Source: Nocardiopsis metallicus
GTDB lineage: Bacteria > Actinomycetota > Actinomycetes > Streptosporangiales > Streptosporangiaceae
Direction of reading: 5' to 3'
Length of the DNA: 64,000 nucleotides
NCBI RefSeq assembly: GCF_014201115.1
Contig: NZ_JACHDO010000001.1
Coordinates: forward strand, 186,001 to 250,000
Position 1 is the first letter of the stretch. Each line of letters opens with the position of its first letter. A program made the translations under genes and the position numbers. Below, piece by piece: positions 47,443 through 55,155 of the stretch. Below the pieces are notes generated by a model. It had not been told where the DNA came from. It saw nothing but the letters and a program-made list of their open reading frames with translations, and did not search any database.

Positions 47443-48985
47443 GTGACTGTTCAGGTCTCTCGGGCGGGTTGATCGGTTTGCCTGCGCGGCACGCGCCTAG
47501 CCTGTAACGATGAGCCCGTGACCTCCTCCGACCAGCCCGCGCCCTCCTACGAGGAGCTCGCCGCGCTGGTCGTTGAGCAGGCAGCCACGATCACCCAACT
47601 CCGCGCTGATCTGTCCCAAGCCAACGAGCGCATCGCCGAGCTTCAAGCCCGACTGGACAGCGACTCCACGAACTCCTCCAAGCCTTCCTCCACGGACCCC
47701 TTCGTCAAGCCGAAGCCGAAGTCCCAGCGCCGCCGCACCGGCCGCAAACCCGGCGGGCAACCCGGCCACCCAGGCCAAACGCGCGCCCAAACCCCGGACC
47801 CCGACCACGTGCTGGAACACCACCCCCACACCTGCGGTGGGTGCGGAGGAGACCTGGCCGGATCCGAGCAGACCGGGCTGGTGCGCCGCCAGGTCGTGGA
47901 CCTGCCCCCCATCAAACCCACGGTGACCGAGCACCAGATGATCGAGCACACCTGCGCCTGCGGGGAGCGCACCCGAGCCAGCGCCCCCGAGGGGATCAAC
48001 GCTCCGGTCCAGTTCGGAGCGAACGTGCGCGCGATGATCTGCTACCTGTACCTGGGCCAGTTCCTGTCCGCCAAGCGCACCGCCCAAGCCCTGTCGGACC
48101 TGGTGGGATGCCCCGTGTCGGCGGGCACAGTCGTGGACACCGCACGCCGGGCCGCCACCGCGTTGGAGGCCTTCACTCGCGCCGCCACCGAGGAGATCGC
48201 TTCCGCCCAGGTGGCGCACTTCGACGAGACCTCGCTGCGGGTGGGCGGGGGCCTGGTGTGGGTGCATTCGGCCTCCACCGGCAAGTGGAGCCTGCTGAGC
48301 GCCCACCCCAAACGCGGCACCGTGGGGATGGACGCCGCCGGGGTCCTGCCCGCCTTCGCTGGGTTGGCGGTCCATGACGCCTGGGCCCCCTATGACACCT
48401 ATAAGGGTGTGGCCGCTCATGTGTTGTGCAACGCCCACCTGCTGCGCGAGTTGCAAGCGGTCCAGGACGCGGCTGGGGAGGGGGTGTGGTGCTGGGCCGG
48501 GCAGGCCGCTGACGCGCTGCGTCAGATGAAGCGCCTGGTCGATGCGCACCTGGCCACGGTCTCCTCGCTGGAGGGAATCGACACCGTGCGTTTGGACGGG
48601 CTGGGTCACCAGTGGCGCAGCGCGGTGGCCATCGGCCTGGCCCAGACTTCGGGCCGGGAGTCCAAGCTGGTGGCCAAGTTCCACGCGTTGGCCAGGCGGA
48701 TGCGCGACCGGGAAGCGGATTACCTGCGGTTCACGGTCGATGAGCGGGCCCCGTTCGACAACAACGCGGCCGAGCGCGAGGTGCGGATGGTCAAGGTCCG
48801 CCAGAAGGTCTCGGGGTGCTTACGGTCCCTGGCCGGGGCCGAGTGGTTCTGCGCGGTGCGCTCCTATATCGCGACCGCCGCCAAGCACGGTATTGGCATG
48901 TTCGACGCCCTGGTCCACCTGGCCCAGGGCGAGTGCTGGATGCCCGAAACAGCTTGAGTCTTCTTCAGGACACCTGAACAGTCAC
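47443..48985 (+). mobile_element. IS66-family element A (single-ORF type)
   Basis: Perfect 14-bp inverted repeats GTGACTGTTCAGGT (47443-47456 and 48972-48985), flanked by an 8-bp direct duplication CTCAGATC (47435-47442 and 48986-48993), the duplication length usual for IS66. It carries only the transposase gene, without the tnpA/tnpB accessory genes. Inserted between genes, so nothing is broken. Confidence 0.95.
47518..48957 (+). CDS. IS66-family transposase A
   Basis: 479 residues from GTG at 47518 (the ATG seven bases upstream is out of frame). An N-terminal leucine-zipper-like coiled coil precedes a Ser/Thr/Lys-rich linker with RRTGRKPGGQPGHPGQTR, then the zinc-finger domain (HTCGGCGGDL) and the DDE core: HFDETSLRV (first Asp), VHDAWAPY (second) and FDNNAAEREVRMVKVRQKVSG with the catalytic Glu. 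Intact. Confidence 0.95.
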   Translation: MTSSDQPAPSYEELAALVVEQAATITQLRADLSQANERIAELQARLDSDSTNSSKPSSTDPFVKPKPKSQRRRTGRKPGGQPGHPGQTRAQTPDPDHVLEHHPHTCGGCGGDLAGSEQTGLVRRQVVDLPPIKPTVTEHQMIEHTCACGERTRASAPEGINAPVQFGANVRAMICYLYLGQFLSAKRTAQALSDLVGCPVSAGTVVDTARRAATALEAFTRAATEEIASAQVAHFDETSLRVGGGLVWVHSASTGKWSLLSAHPKRGTVGMDAAGVLPAFAGLAVHDAWAPYDTYKGVAAHVLCNAHLLRELQAVQDAAGEGVWCWAGQAADALRQMKRLVDAHLATVSSLEGIDTVRLDGLGHQWRSAVAIGLAQTSGRESKLVAKFHALARRMRDREADYLRFTVDERAPFDNNAAEREVRMVKVRQKVSGCLRSLAGAEWFCAVRSYIATAAKHGIGMFDALVHLAQGECWMPETA

Positions 48986-49109
48986 CTCAGATCAACGCTG
49001 AGCGCATTAAATTCATCAGGCAAGACCAGTTCATCATTGGTCATCCTCAAGCCAGAGCAACATGAAGTGCGCACGCCAAAGACCCCGAGTACTCGGCCTG
49101 GGGCTCTGG

Positions 49110-49472
49110 TCATGACTGGCGTTTGCGCTTGGCTGACTCCTCATCCTTGAGGACCACGCTCTCTTCTGGGATCTCCACCTTGGAGGCCTGTTCGATCCGA
49201 TCAAAGACCTCCTGTGTGTAGCCCTTGGGATCTAGGAGATCGGTTCCTTTGACCTTCCATTTCTTCCCCGACTTGTCAGTCATCTCCACCGTCACGTCTG
49301 ACCTACGGTTCTTCAGCCATGTCACTAGGACTGTCGCTGTAGCTCCGATGAACGGACTAGCCAGTACCAGACCCATGAGGGAGTCGGCTTGGACGACGTG
49401 CCCGCTGGCATTCACACTCATGGTGTTGCTGACCTCTTGGGGCTCAGTGGGGGAGTGCTCAGGATCGCTCAT
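49110..49472 (-). CDS. Small membrane protein, EACC1-like
   Basis: About 120 residues. A short motif SGHVVQADSLMG near the N-terminus, one membrane segment (MGLVLASPFIGATATVLVTWL), then a small beta-rich domain with LLDPKGYT. The motif and the TM-plus-WLxxRR arrangement resemble effector-associated constant components (EACC1) of actinobacterial conflict systems; this is a resemblance, not a proven match. It is a paralogue of the interrupted gene at 49539-51667 (shared FIGAT, VTWL, LLDPxGYT). ATG at 49472 or GTG at 49481; neither has a strong ribosome site. Confidence 0.6.
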   Translation of the reverse strand: MSDPEHSPTEPQEVSNTMSVNASGHVVQADSLMGLVLASPFIGATATVLVTWLKNRRSDVTVEMTDKSGKKWKVKGTDLLDPKGYTQEVFDRIEQASKVEIPEESVVLKDEESAKRKRQS

Positions 49473-49776
49473 GGGCTTCACAGTAGAGGTTGTGGTCTCA
49501 CTCTCTCCCCGACTTCCCCCGATTCCGGAGCGTGGATCTCAGGCGGTCTCCTGGGTATCCTCCCCCGACTTTGACTCAGGCTTCTTGGTGGGTCTGGTGA
49601 TCCCCTCCATGCGCTTCCTGAAGTCAGACATGTCTGTGCTGAAGATGTCGCCGAAGTCGTTGCGCACCACACGAGTCTTACGGCCCTCTTGGAAGAAGTA
49701 GGTGTCCCCGGTGAGGACTTCGGTGACCTCCACGTGCTGTGAATCGTTGATGATCTTCAGAGTGCGCTCTGTGTAG

Positions 49777-51381
49777 GTAAGCATTCAGTTGCTGGGTTCG
49801 CCTGACAGGGCGACACTGGACCAGGCACGATGTCCACCATGCCGTCGGGACTGGAGACCGCCTCGCGTGAGGACCTGCTCGCGCTGATCGGTGTGCTCCA
49901 CGAACAAAACACCGCCCTGCGCCAGCACCTGGCCCAGCAGACCGAAGAGATCACCCGCCTCAAGGCCGAGAACGAACAGCTCCGAGCCGACAACGCGCGT
50001 CTGACCACCCGGGTCGCGCAGCTCGAACGCCGCCTGGGACGCAACTCCGGCAACTCCTCCCTGCCACCCTCCTCGGACCTGTTCGACAAGCCCGAACGCG
50101 CACCCGCCAAGAAGAGCGCCCGCAAACGCGGACGCCAACCAGGCGCTGAAGGCTTCGGACTGCCTATGGTCGAAAACCCCGACCAGGTCCACGACCATCT
50201 GCCCGCCACCTGCACCGGGTGCCACGCCGAGCTGGACCCGGCCTCCTCCATTGGCTACCAGCGCCGTCAGGTCCGCGACATCCCCCTGGTCACGGTGCAG
50301 GTGAGTGAGCACCGCGCCCACACCTGCGCGTGCCAGTGCGGAAGCATCACCCAAGCAGCGATGCCCCAGGAACTGGCCGCCTCCCCTTCCTCCTACGGCC
50401 CCCACCTGCGCACCCTGGCCGTCTACCTGCTCGTGTTCCAGCACATCCCGGTGGAGCGCACCGCACAGCTCATCAACGACCTGACCGGCGCGAAGGTCTC
50501 CACCGGATGGGTGTCGCATCTACTGGGCGAGGCCCATGCTCTGGTCAGCGACAGCCTCAACCTGATCCGGGCGTTGCTCACCCTGGCCCACGTGCTGCAC
50601 GCCGATGAGACCACCACCCGCATCAAGGACCAACGGTGCTGGTTGCATGTGGCCTGCAACGAGCACCTGACCCTGCTGGGTCTAGCTCCGCGTTCACGAG
50701 CCGGGGCGAACACGTTGGGGGTACTGCCGGGCTTTACCGGCACCCTGGTGCACGACTCCTTGGCCTTGTACTCGGGTTACACGTGCGCCCACCAGCTGTG
50801 CGGGGCGCACCTGATCCGCGAGCTCACCGCTGCCGAACAGGACCACCCCGGCCAGCACTGGCACCGTCAGATCCGGTCCGCGCTGGCCACCTTGGCCCGC
50901 GAGGCGGGGCGTGTGCGCTGCGGCCAGGCCGAGCACATCCCCGCCGGGGTGCTCCTGGCCCAAGGGGAGTTGTTCCACCACGGCATCGCGGTCGGGCTGT
51001 CCTGCCATCCCCGGGCCCAAGGAAGGAAGCAATCACCGGCCCGCAACCTGCTCGAGCGTCTGCGGGAGCGGGCCGAGCAGGTGTTGGGCTTCTCCGACCG
51101 GCCCCACCTGGTGCCCTTCACCAACAACCTCGCCGAAAGAGCGCTCAGACCCCTCAAGACCCAGGTGAAGATCTCCGGTTGCCACCAGTCCCGTCAGGGG
51201 GCGGCGGCCTGGCTCGGGGTGCGTTCCTACATCGACTCGGCCCGCAAGCACGGGGTGAGCGCGTTCGAAGCGCTGCGCCGGGCGTTCACCGGACAGTTGT
51301 GGATGCCGCCCATCCCCGCCTCCGCCTGACCAGCTAAGGCCATCTACCCTCCGCAGTCCCCAACGCCTTCTGAATGCTTAC
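49777..51381 (+). mobile_element. IS66-family element B
   Basis: Ends share GTAAGCATTCAG as inverted repeats (49777-49788 and 51370-51381), with the GTAAGC start typical of IS66. Flanked by the 8-bp duplication CTGTGTAG (49769-49776 and 51382-51389). Single-ORF type. Different from element A in ends and transposase. Confidence 0.95.
49830..51329 (+). CDS. IS66-family transposase B
   Basis: 499 residues. N-terminal coiled coil (EEITRLKAENEQLRADNARL), then RKRGRQPGAEGFGLP, a Cys-rich finger (CTGCHAELDP), and the DDE core: LHADETTTRIKD (first Asp), VHDSLALY (second), and VPFTNNLAERALRPLKTQVKISG with the Glu. Only distantly similar to transposase A. Intact. Confidence 0.95.
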   Translation: MSTMPSGLETASREDLLALIGVLHEQNTALRQHLAQQTEEITRLKAENEQLRADNARLTTRVAQLERRLGRNSGNSSLPPSSDLFDKPERAPAKKSARKRGRQPGAEGFGLPMVENPDQVHDHLPATCTGCHAELDPASSIGYQRRQVRDIPLVTVQVSEHRAHTCACQCGSITQAAMPQELAASPSSYGPHLRTLAVYLLVFQHIPVERTAQLINDLTGAKVSTGWVSHLLGEAHALVSDSLNLIRALLTLAHVLHADETTTRIKDQRCWLHVACNEHLTLLGLAPRSRAGANTLGVLPGFTGTLVHDSLALYSGYTCAHQLCGAHLIRELTAAEQDHPGQHWHRQIRSALATLAREAGRVRCGQAEHIPAGVLLAQGELFHHGIAVGLSCHPRAQGRKQSPARNLLERLRERAEQVLGFSDRPHLVPFTNNLAERALRPLKTQVKISGCHQSRQGAAAWLGVRSYIDSARKHGVSAFEALRRAFTGQLWMPPIPASA

Positions 51382-51822
51382 CTGTGTAGCCCTGGGGGTC
51401 AAGGAGCTTGTCTGTATTGACTTCGTAGACCTGTCCCGAAGGGTGGATGGCCTTGATGGTCACGGTGGAGCGACGCTGACGCAACCACGTGACGATCATG
51501 GTGGTGAGTGCGGTACCAGCCGCACTGGTGGCACCGATGAAAGCAGGGCTGTCCATCACGGATGCCGCTCCACTGAGGATCGCTCCCAGGTCGTTGTTGA
51601 TCTGACCCTGGCTGCCTCCACCGATCATGGGTCCGTGTCCGAATGAGGGGGAACTAGGCTCGTTCATGCCTACAAGGTAAGCCAATGCAATGACAGTGGT
51701 CTGAGTTCTCCCCAAACCTTCCCCGATCTCCGGATTGGGACTGGTGGGGTCATCGGGTCATCGGCGAGCAGGCATCGAAAAAATATGGGGACATCATCCC
51801 TCGGGGCTGGGATGATGTCCCC

Positions 51823-52455
51823 ATGTACCAGTACATCCCGGAACCCCTGAACCTCGATGATGAAGCTCTCGTGCCAAAGCACTGGCCTAAAGGTGGGCAA
51901 CAGCTCTTTAGGTCTGAGGGTGCATGGCACGAACTCACCTTCTTCACGGACTCCAGGGAGTGGATTGACTATGTGTGGAGTTTCCGCTCTGCCGCTGAGA
52001 TGATGTATGAAGCTGCCTTTGCGGTCGGTGCTCCGGAATACCGGAGGGAGGATGTATTCATCCCCTATGCCTTTCTTTGGAGGCATTATGCCGAGCTGTC
52101 ACTGAAGGCGCTCATAGCCATCCACTCTGGGTTCTTGGGAAAAGAACTCGATCACAAGAAGCTTGCTGGTACTCATAGCCTTGCCCAGCTTTGGAACTGG
52201 TTTGAGCCTCTGGATGCAGAGGCGTTGCCCAATGAGTCTTCTGAAACGAGGAGAAACGCTGGAAAAATTATTGCGCACCTCCAGAAGATCGACCCGAAGT
52301 CAATGCAGTTCAGGTATCCGGTGGATAAGGAAGGAAATCCGCACTTGGAGGGTCTGGATCGACTGGATATGCAGAACTTTCACAAGGTGATGCTCTCGTA
52401 CTCGACCTGGATCGAATCTGTTGCAGAAGCAATCGCCCATCTGTCTGAAGCGTAA
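51823..52455 (+). CDS. Hypothetical protein, 210 residues
   Basis: Helical protein with LWRHYAELSLKALIAIHSGFL, THSLAQLWNWFEPL and FRYPVDKEGNPHLEGLDRLD. Proteins with this LWRHYxELxLK...FRYPxDKxGNP pattern occur as an uncharacterised family in many bacteria, often near mobile or defence genes; HEPN-like helical bundles have been suggested for such patterns, but no Rx4-6H motif with correct spacing is present. Base composition is low in G+C. ATG at 51823. Function unknown. Confidence 0.65.
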   Translation: MYQYIPEPLNLDDEALVPKHWPKGGQQLFRSEGAWHELTFFTDSREWIDYVWSFRSAAEMMYEAAFAVGAPEYRREDVFIPYAFLWRHYAELSLKALIAIHSGFLGKELDHKKLAGTHSLAQLWNWFEPLDAEALPNESSETRRNAGKIIAHLQKIDPKSMQFRYPVDKEGNPHLEGLDRLDMQNFHKVMLSYSTWIESVAEAIAHLSEA

Positions 52456-52461
52456 TAATAG

Positions 52462-52851
52462 TTACCTGCTGATTAGTCGCCTTAGGGATCTCTCGCTCTT
52501 GGGTCCGTAGACGCCATCCACAGTAATACCCGCTTTCCTCTGAAAGCTCTTCAGGGCGTTCTGTGTCTCGGTACCAAAGCTCCCGTCATCCTGGTATTTG
52601 GGTAGCTTCTCCCCGGACTTGATGAGCGCTTGCTGGAGCTGCCTTACCCGAGTACCGGTATGACCCTTTCGGATCAAAGGATTACCACCGGGTATGGTAA
52701 CGCTGGTACTGGTATTACCCTTACCCCGGTATCGCTGGTATGCGATCTCGGTATTGGTACCCCAGAGTCCGTCTACCTTTACCCCGATCTTGGACTGTGC
52801 CCAACGGATACTGGTATTGGTCTTCGGTCCCCAGATACCATCCTCCACCAA
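52462..52851 (-). CDS. Peptidoglycan-binding (PG_binding_1) protein, probably N-terminally truncated
   Basis: 129 residues with at least two repeats of the PG-binding type: VEDGIWGPKTNTSIRWAQ and VDGLWGTNTEIAYQRYRG, then a linker and IRKGHTGTRVRQLQQALIKSG to VDGVYGPKSERSLRRLI. Such repeats anchor lysins and hydrolases to the wall. No catalytic domain or signal peptide precedes them; the first repeat begins before the assumed TTG start, and an in-frame stop lies about 11 codons upstream, so the gene looks like the tail of a longer lysin. The linker is coded by GGTAT-rich DNA. Convergent with the 51823 gene, 6 nt apart. Confidence 0.65.
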   Translation of the reverse strand: MVEDGIWGPKTNTSIRWAQSKIGVKVDGLWGTNTEIAYQRYRGKGNTSTSVTIPGGNPLIRKGHTGTRVRQLQQALIKSGEKLPKYQDDGSFGTETQNALKSFQRKAGITVDGVYGPKSERSLRRLISR

Positions 52852-53587
52852 CTTCGGGAGTACCCCATACCGTTGATGGCTTTATTCTGGTTTAGTATCG
52901 ATCGCGCCGAGGTAATTCCTCCAGGCTTTCCTGAGGAGTCGCTACCATTATTTGGCGCAGGGCAACTGTTCCTTCAATGCCTCAGTTGCCCGAATCGGCA
53001 CGAACTTTCAGATAGCCACGAAGGCAACTAGGGAGCACGTTGCAGGGGCGGAGTGTAATAATCCTATGCCGTAATCAAATTTCTCGTATTGGAAAACCTT
53101 TGGGTTGTCCGCGGGTGATGTTTCTGTGCCTACTTAGGTGAGTAGTTTCGTTTCATGTCAAACCTTTTTAAGATATCTGTGATAAAAGCGATATAGATAA
53201 TCATCATGCGAGCTGCTGTCCAAGTGGGGGCTATTGACGAATGTCTAGTACTGTGAGATAATTGGGAGTATGCCCACTTTTCCGTGAGTGTGCCTCATGT
53301 GGCATGTTTCATTCTAAAAATCCTCCTGTTGGTAAGCAGTCGAGGTCTGGGTGGAGAGTAGAGGGCACCAGCTAGCCGGCGGGTCCTTGTTGAGGTCGAT
53401 GCTGCCTAGGTTGATCGGGGAACTATCTAGATGCTGAGGAAGCTGAAACCTCATTAATAATTAGCCTCCATACCGAGTCCGACGGGATGACTCATGGAGT
53501 GAGCCCAGGGGGAGGTTTTCCTAGTCTCTCCTCCCCCTGGGGCAATTTATTGAGACTAGGAAAGACTAAAGACTAGGAGCAATCAAC
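52852..53587. other. 736-nt AT-rich non-coding region upstream of the prim-pol gene
   Basis: No convincing ORF in either strand. It is the least G+C-rich stretch of the window and has short palindromes at its right end. It may hold the replication origin and promoter of the prim-pol gene, or decayed remains of the lysin-like gene beside it. Confidence 0.5.
53504..53575. repeat. Inverted and direct repeats before the prim-pol gene (origin candidate)
   Basis: A perfect 12-bp inverted repeat (53504-53515 with 53530-53541) has a 14-nt loop. A second, interlocking inverted repeat CCTAGTCTC (53520-53528) / GAGACTAGG (53552-53560) follows, then tandem pieces AAGACTAA and AGACTAGG up to 53577. Interlocked palindromes plus short iterons next to a replication gene suggest an origin or a tightly regulated leader. 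Confidence 0.55.
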
Positions 53588-55024
53588 ATGCCTTGCATGG
53601 GTTACACTGAACAGCAACGAGCCTTTGCAGAGGCCAAAACGAAAGAGCTACATAAAGAACTCATTCTCTCCTCTCCTTCTCTCTTCTCTTGGACTACTAG
53701 TGTAGATAAGGAGAAGATCATCGTCCCTCAGGACTCTGAGCGCACCAGAGGGGTTCGGAGGATCGAAGACCTCCCCGTTTATCAGTGGGGGATCTTCATC
53801 AACGGCTGTGCCGCTATTGACCTTGGAGAGAAGGTCTTCGGGGCCAAGATATCCAAGGGTGAGCGCAAGGGCTACTGGAGTAACTACATCAATCGGGGAT
53901 TCACTTCTAAGTTGAAGTGGTTTGACTTCCTCAAGACTCATCCGGCCTGTCTTGCAGCGGGTTGGAGCAACTACAACACGCTGGTCTTTGATGCAGATGG
54001 AGACAGCCTTGAAGAGTCCCGACGGATTATGGATGAGCTTGTGCAGGCCTACCGTCTGCCAGCGACTCTGGAGATGTCCACCAGGAAGGGCTACCACCAG
54101 CACTTTAAGCGTGAGAGCCATGTGCTTCCTAGAGCAGTGAAGAAGATTCATCCCAAGGCAGACCTCATTGGCCTCTTCCCTATGGGTGAAACCCTGCCTA
54201 CATCCTGGACTCCGCTGCCGGGCTCCCTGACTGCAGAGGGATACATGTATGAAGGACACCTCGTCGCAGACCAGGTGACTCATCTTCCAAATGACTCATA
54301 CCAACTACTAAAAGCCCTCCTTCTCTCGCCTCCTTCTGTTCCTTCTTCTTGGACTACTAGTGTATTTAAGCAAGAGGAGAAGGAAGTACAAGACACAAAG
54401 ACTCCTCCTCCTTCCTCTTTCTCTTGGACTACTGGTGTAGATAAGGAAGAAGTCGCAGCTCATCAGAGTCTTCCTGTCGACTACGATCGAGATCCTTGGG
54501 AGTGGCATGAGGAGGCTCTGGGGAAGTTGAACCGGAGAACCAAGAATCAGGTGGCATTGATCAGGTACATTAAAGATCTGGCGGTTCAGTATCCCGGGGA
54601 GATCATCCTTGGTCAGTACCGTGCCTCTGAGGAGACCGGTATTCCCCGACCTGAAGTGTCTCGCATTCTGAAGAAGTTTCGGGAGCAGGGGATCATCTGG
54701 CGTTCCATCCATGTCGGCAGGAACAAGTATGGCAAGGCTGATCGGTACCGCCTGGTGCCTTGTGAGGAGTTCAAGATTGACGCCTTGGATCTTCCTTCGG
54801 CTTCGGTGGATATCGGGACTTTTCAGGAACTCACCAGTCAGGGGCAAGGGGACTCGGATCATCGGGTCTTCTGGGCTCTGGTTCAGCTCAAGCACGCAGG
54901 TATTGATGAGTTCGTGGCCCTGGAAAAGGTGAAAGAAACTCCCTTGGGTGAGTGGATCACTGAAGAACGTGGAGACAAGGGACTTGCCCGAGTCGCTCAA
55001 AACGTGTGGGACTGGGAGGGGTAG
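53588..55024 (+). CDS. Bifunctional primase/polymerase (prim-pol) type replication protein
   Basis: 478 residues. The prim-pol domain (residues about 60-235) contains the metal-binding TLVFDADGDS (D135, D137) and the STRKGYHQHFK block (H170, H172), as in archaeo-eukaryotic-type primases of plasmids and integrative elements. A winged-helix region around 325-400 (GQYRASEETGIPRPEVSRILKKFREQGII) likely binds the origin. No helicase domain is fused. Three copies of an SWTTxVxK segment (residues 34, 254, 279) come from an inserted palindromic DNA repeat. ATG at 53588 with TAGGAG upstream. It would replicate the excised element; AICEs with RepPP proteins are the closest known parallel. Confidence 0.82.
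   Translation: MPCMGYTEQQRAFAEAKTKELHKELILSSPSLFSWTTSVDKEKIIVPQDSERTRGVRRIEDLPVYQWGIFINGCAAIDLGEKVFGAKISKGERKGYWSNYINRGFTSKLKWFDFLKTHPACLAAGWSNYNTLVFDADGDSLEESRRIMDELVQAYRLPATLEMSTRKGYHQHFKRESHVLPRAVKKIHPKADLIGLFPMGETLPTSWTPLPGSLTAEGYMYEGHLVADQVTHLPNDSYQLLKALLLSPPSVPSSWTTSVFKQEEKEVQDTKTPPPSSFSWTTGVDKEEVAAHQSLPVDYDRDPWEWHEEALGKLNRRTKNQVALIRYIKDLAVQYPGEIILGQYRASEETGIPRPEVSRILKKFREQGIIWRSIHVGRNKYGKADRYRLVPCEEFKIDALDLPSASVDIGTFQELTSQGQGDSDHRVFWALVQLKHAGIDEFVALEKVKETPLGEWITEERGDKGLARVAQNVWDWEG
53687..54447 (+). repeat. Three in-frame palindromic 26-bp repeats inside the prim-pol gene
   Basis: Copies at 53687-53712, 54347-54372 and 54422-54447. Copies 1 and 3 differ at one base of 26, copies 1 and 2 at three. 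Each has a core CTAC-TRGT-GTAG (last base varied in copy 2) and is flanked by a pyrimidine-rich arm on the left and a purine-rich arm on the right that can pair. All are in the same reading frame and encode SWTT(S/G)V(D/F)K. Confidence 0.9.
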
Positions 55025-55125
55025 CCCTAAGGGCCCCTCAGAAGCGTCACAAGTCGATTCCCCATAAAGGACACCAGGGTTGCCATGAAAAGCTCTCAGA
55101 GTCGATCTGAGAAACGCCTAGACGC

Positions 55126-55145
55126 AAGAGGGCCCCGTCTATCCC
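55126..55145. terminator. Left arm of a 20-bp terminator stem split by IS elements
   Basis: Exactly complementary over 20 bases to 57752-57771. It lies 102 nt after the prim-pol stop; the right arm is next to the end of the integrase gene and is followed by TTGTTT. The original hairpin would have been a shared terminator of the convergent prim-pol and int genes. Confidence 0.75.
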
Positions 55146-55155
55146 TTGGGTTCTA

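Larger units (their letters stand above)
49539..51667 (-). pseudogene. EACC1-like membrane-protein gene interrupted by IS66 element B
   Basis: The 5' part (51667 down to 51382) encodes a membrane segment (FIGATSAAGTALTTMIVTWL) and reads in frame up to DPQGYT; the 3' part (49776 down to 49539) resumes with ERTLKIINDSQHVEV. Deleting the IS and one copy of the 8-bp duplication restores one uninterrupted frame of about 170 residues ending in KSGEDTQETA. The left IS end supplies an ATG (49784) that could express the tail alone. Paralogue of the gene at 49110. Insertion appears recent, since no other damage is visible. Confidence 0.85.

Noticed and set aside
51823..52455. HEPN nuclease call for the 210-residue protein
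   Set aside because: The only Arg/His pair of the right type (RRNAGKIIAH) has seven residues between, outside the Rx4-6H spacing.
52620..52760. Many GGTAT/TACC words suggesting a satellite or CRISPR-like array
   Set aside because: Units are unequal and lie in the coding sequence of the PG-binding protein linker; no regular repeat-spacer structure. No CRISPR array was seen anywhere.
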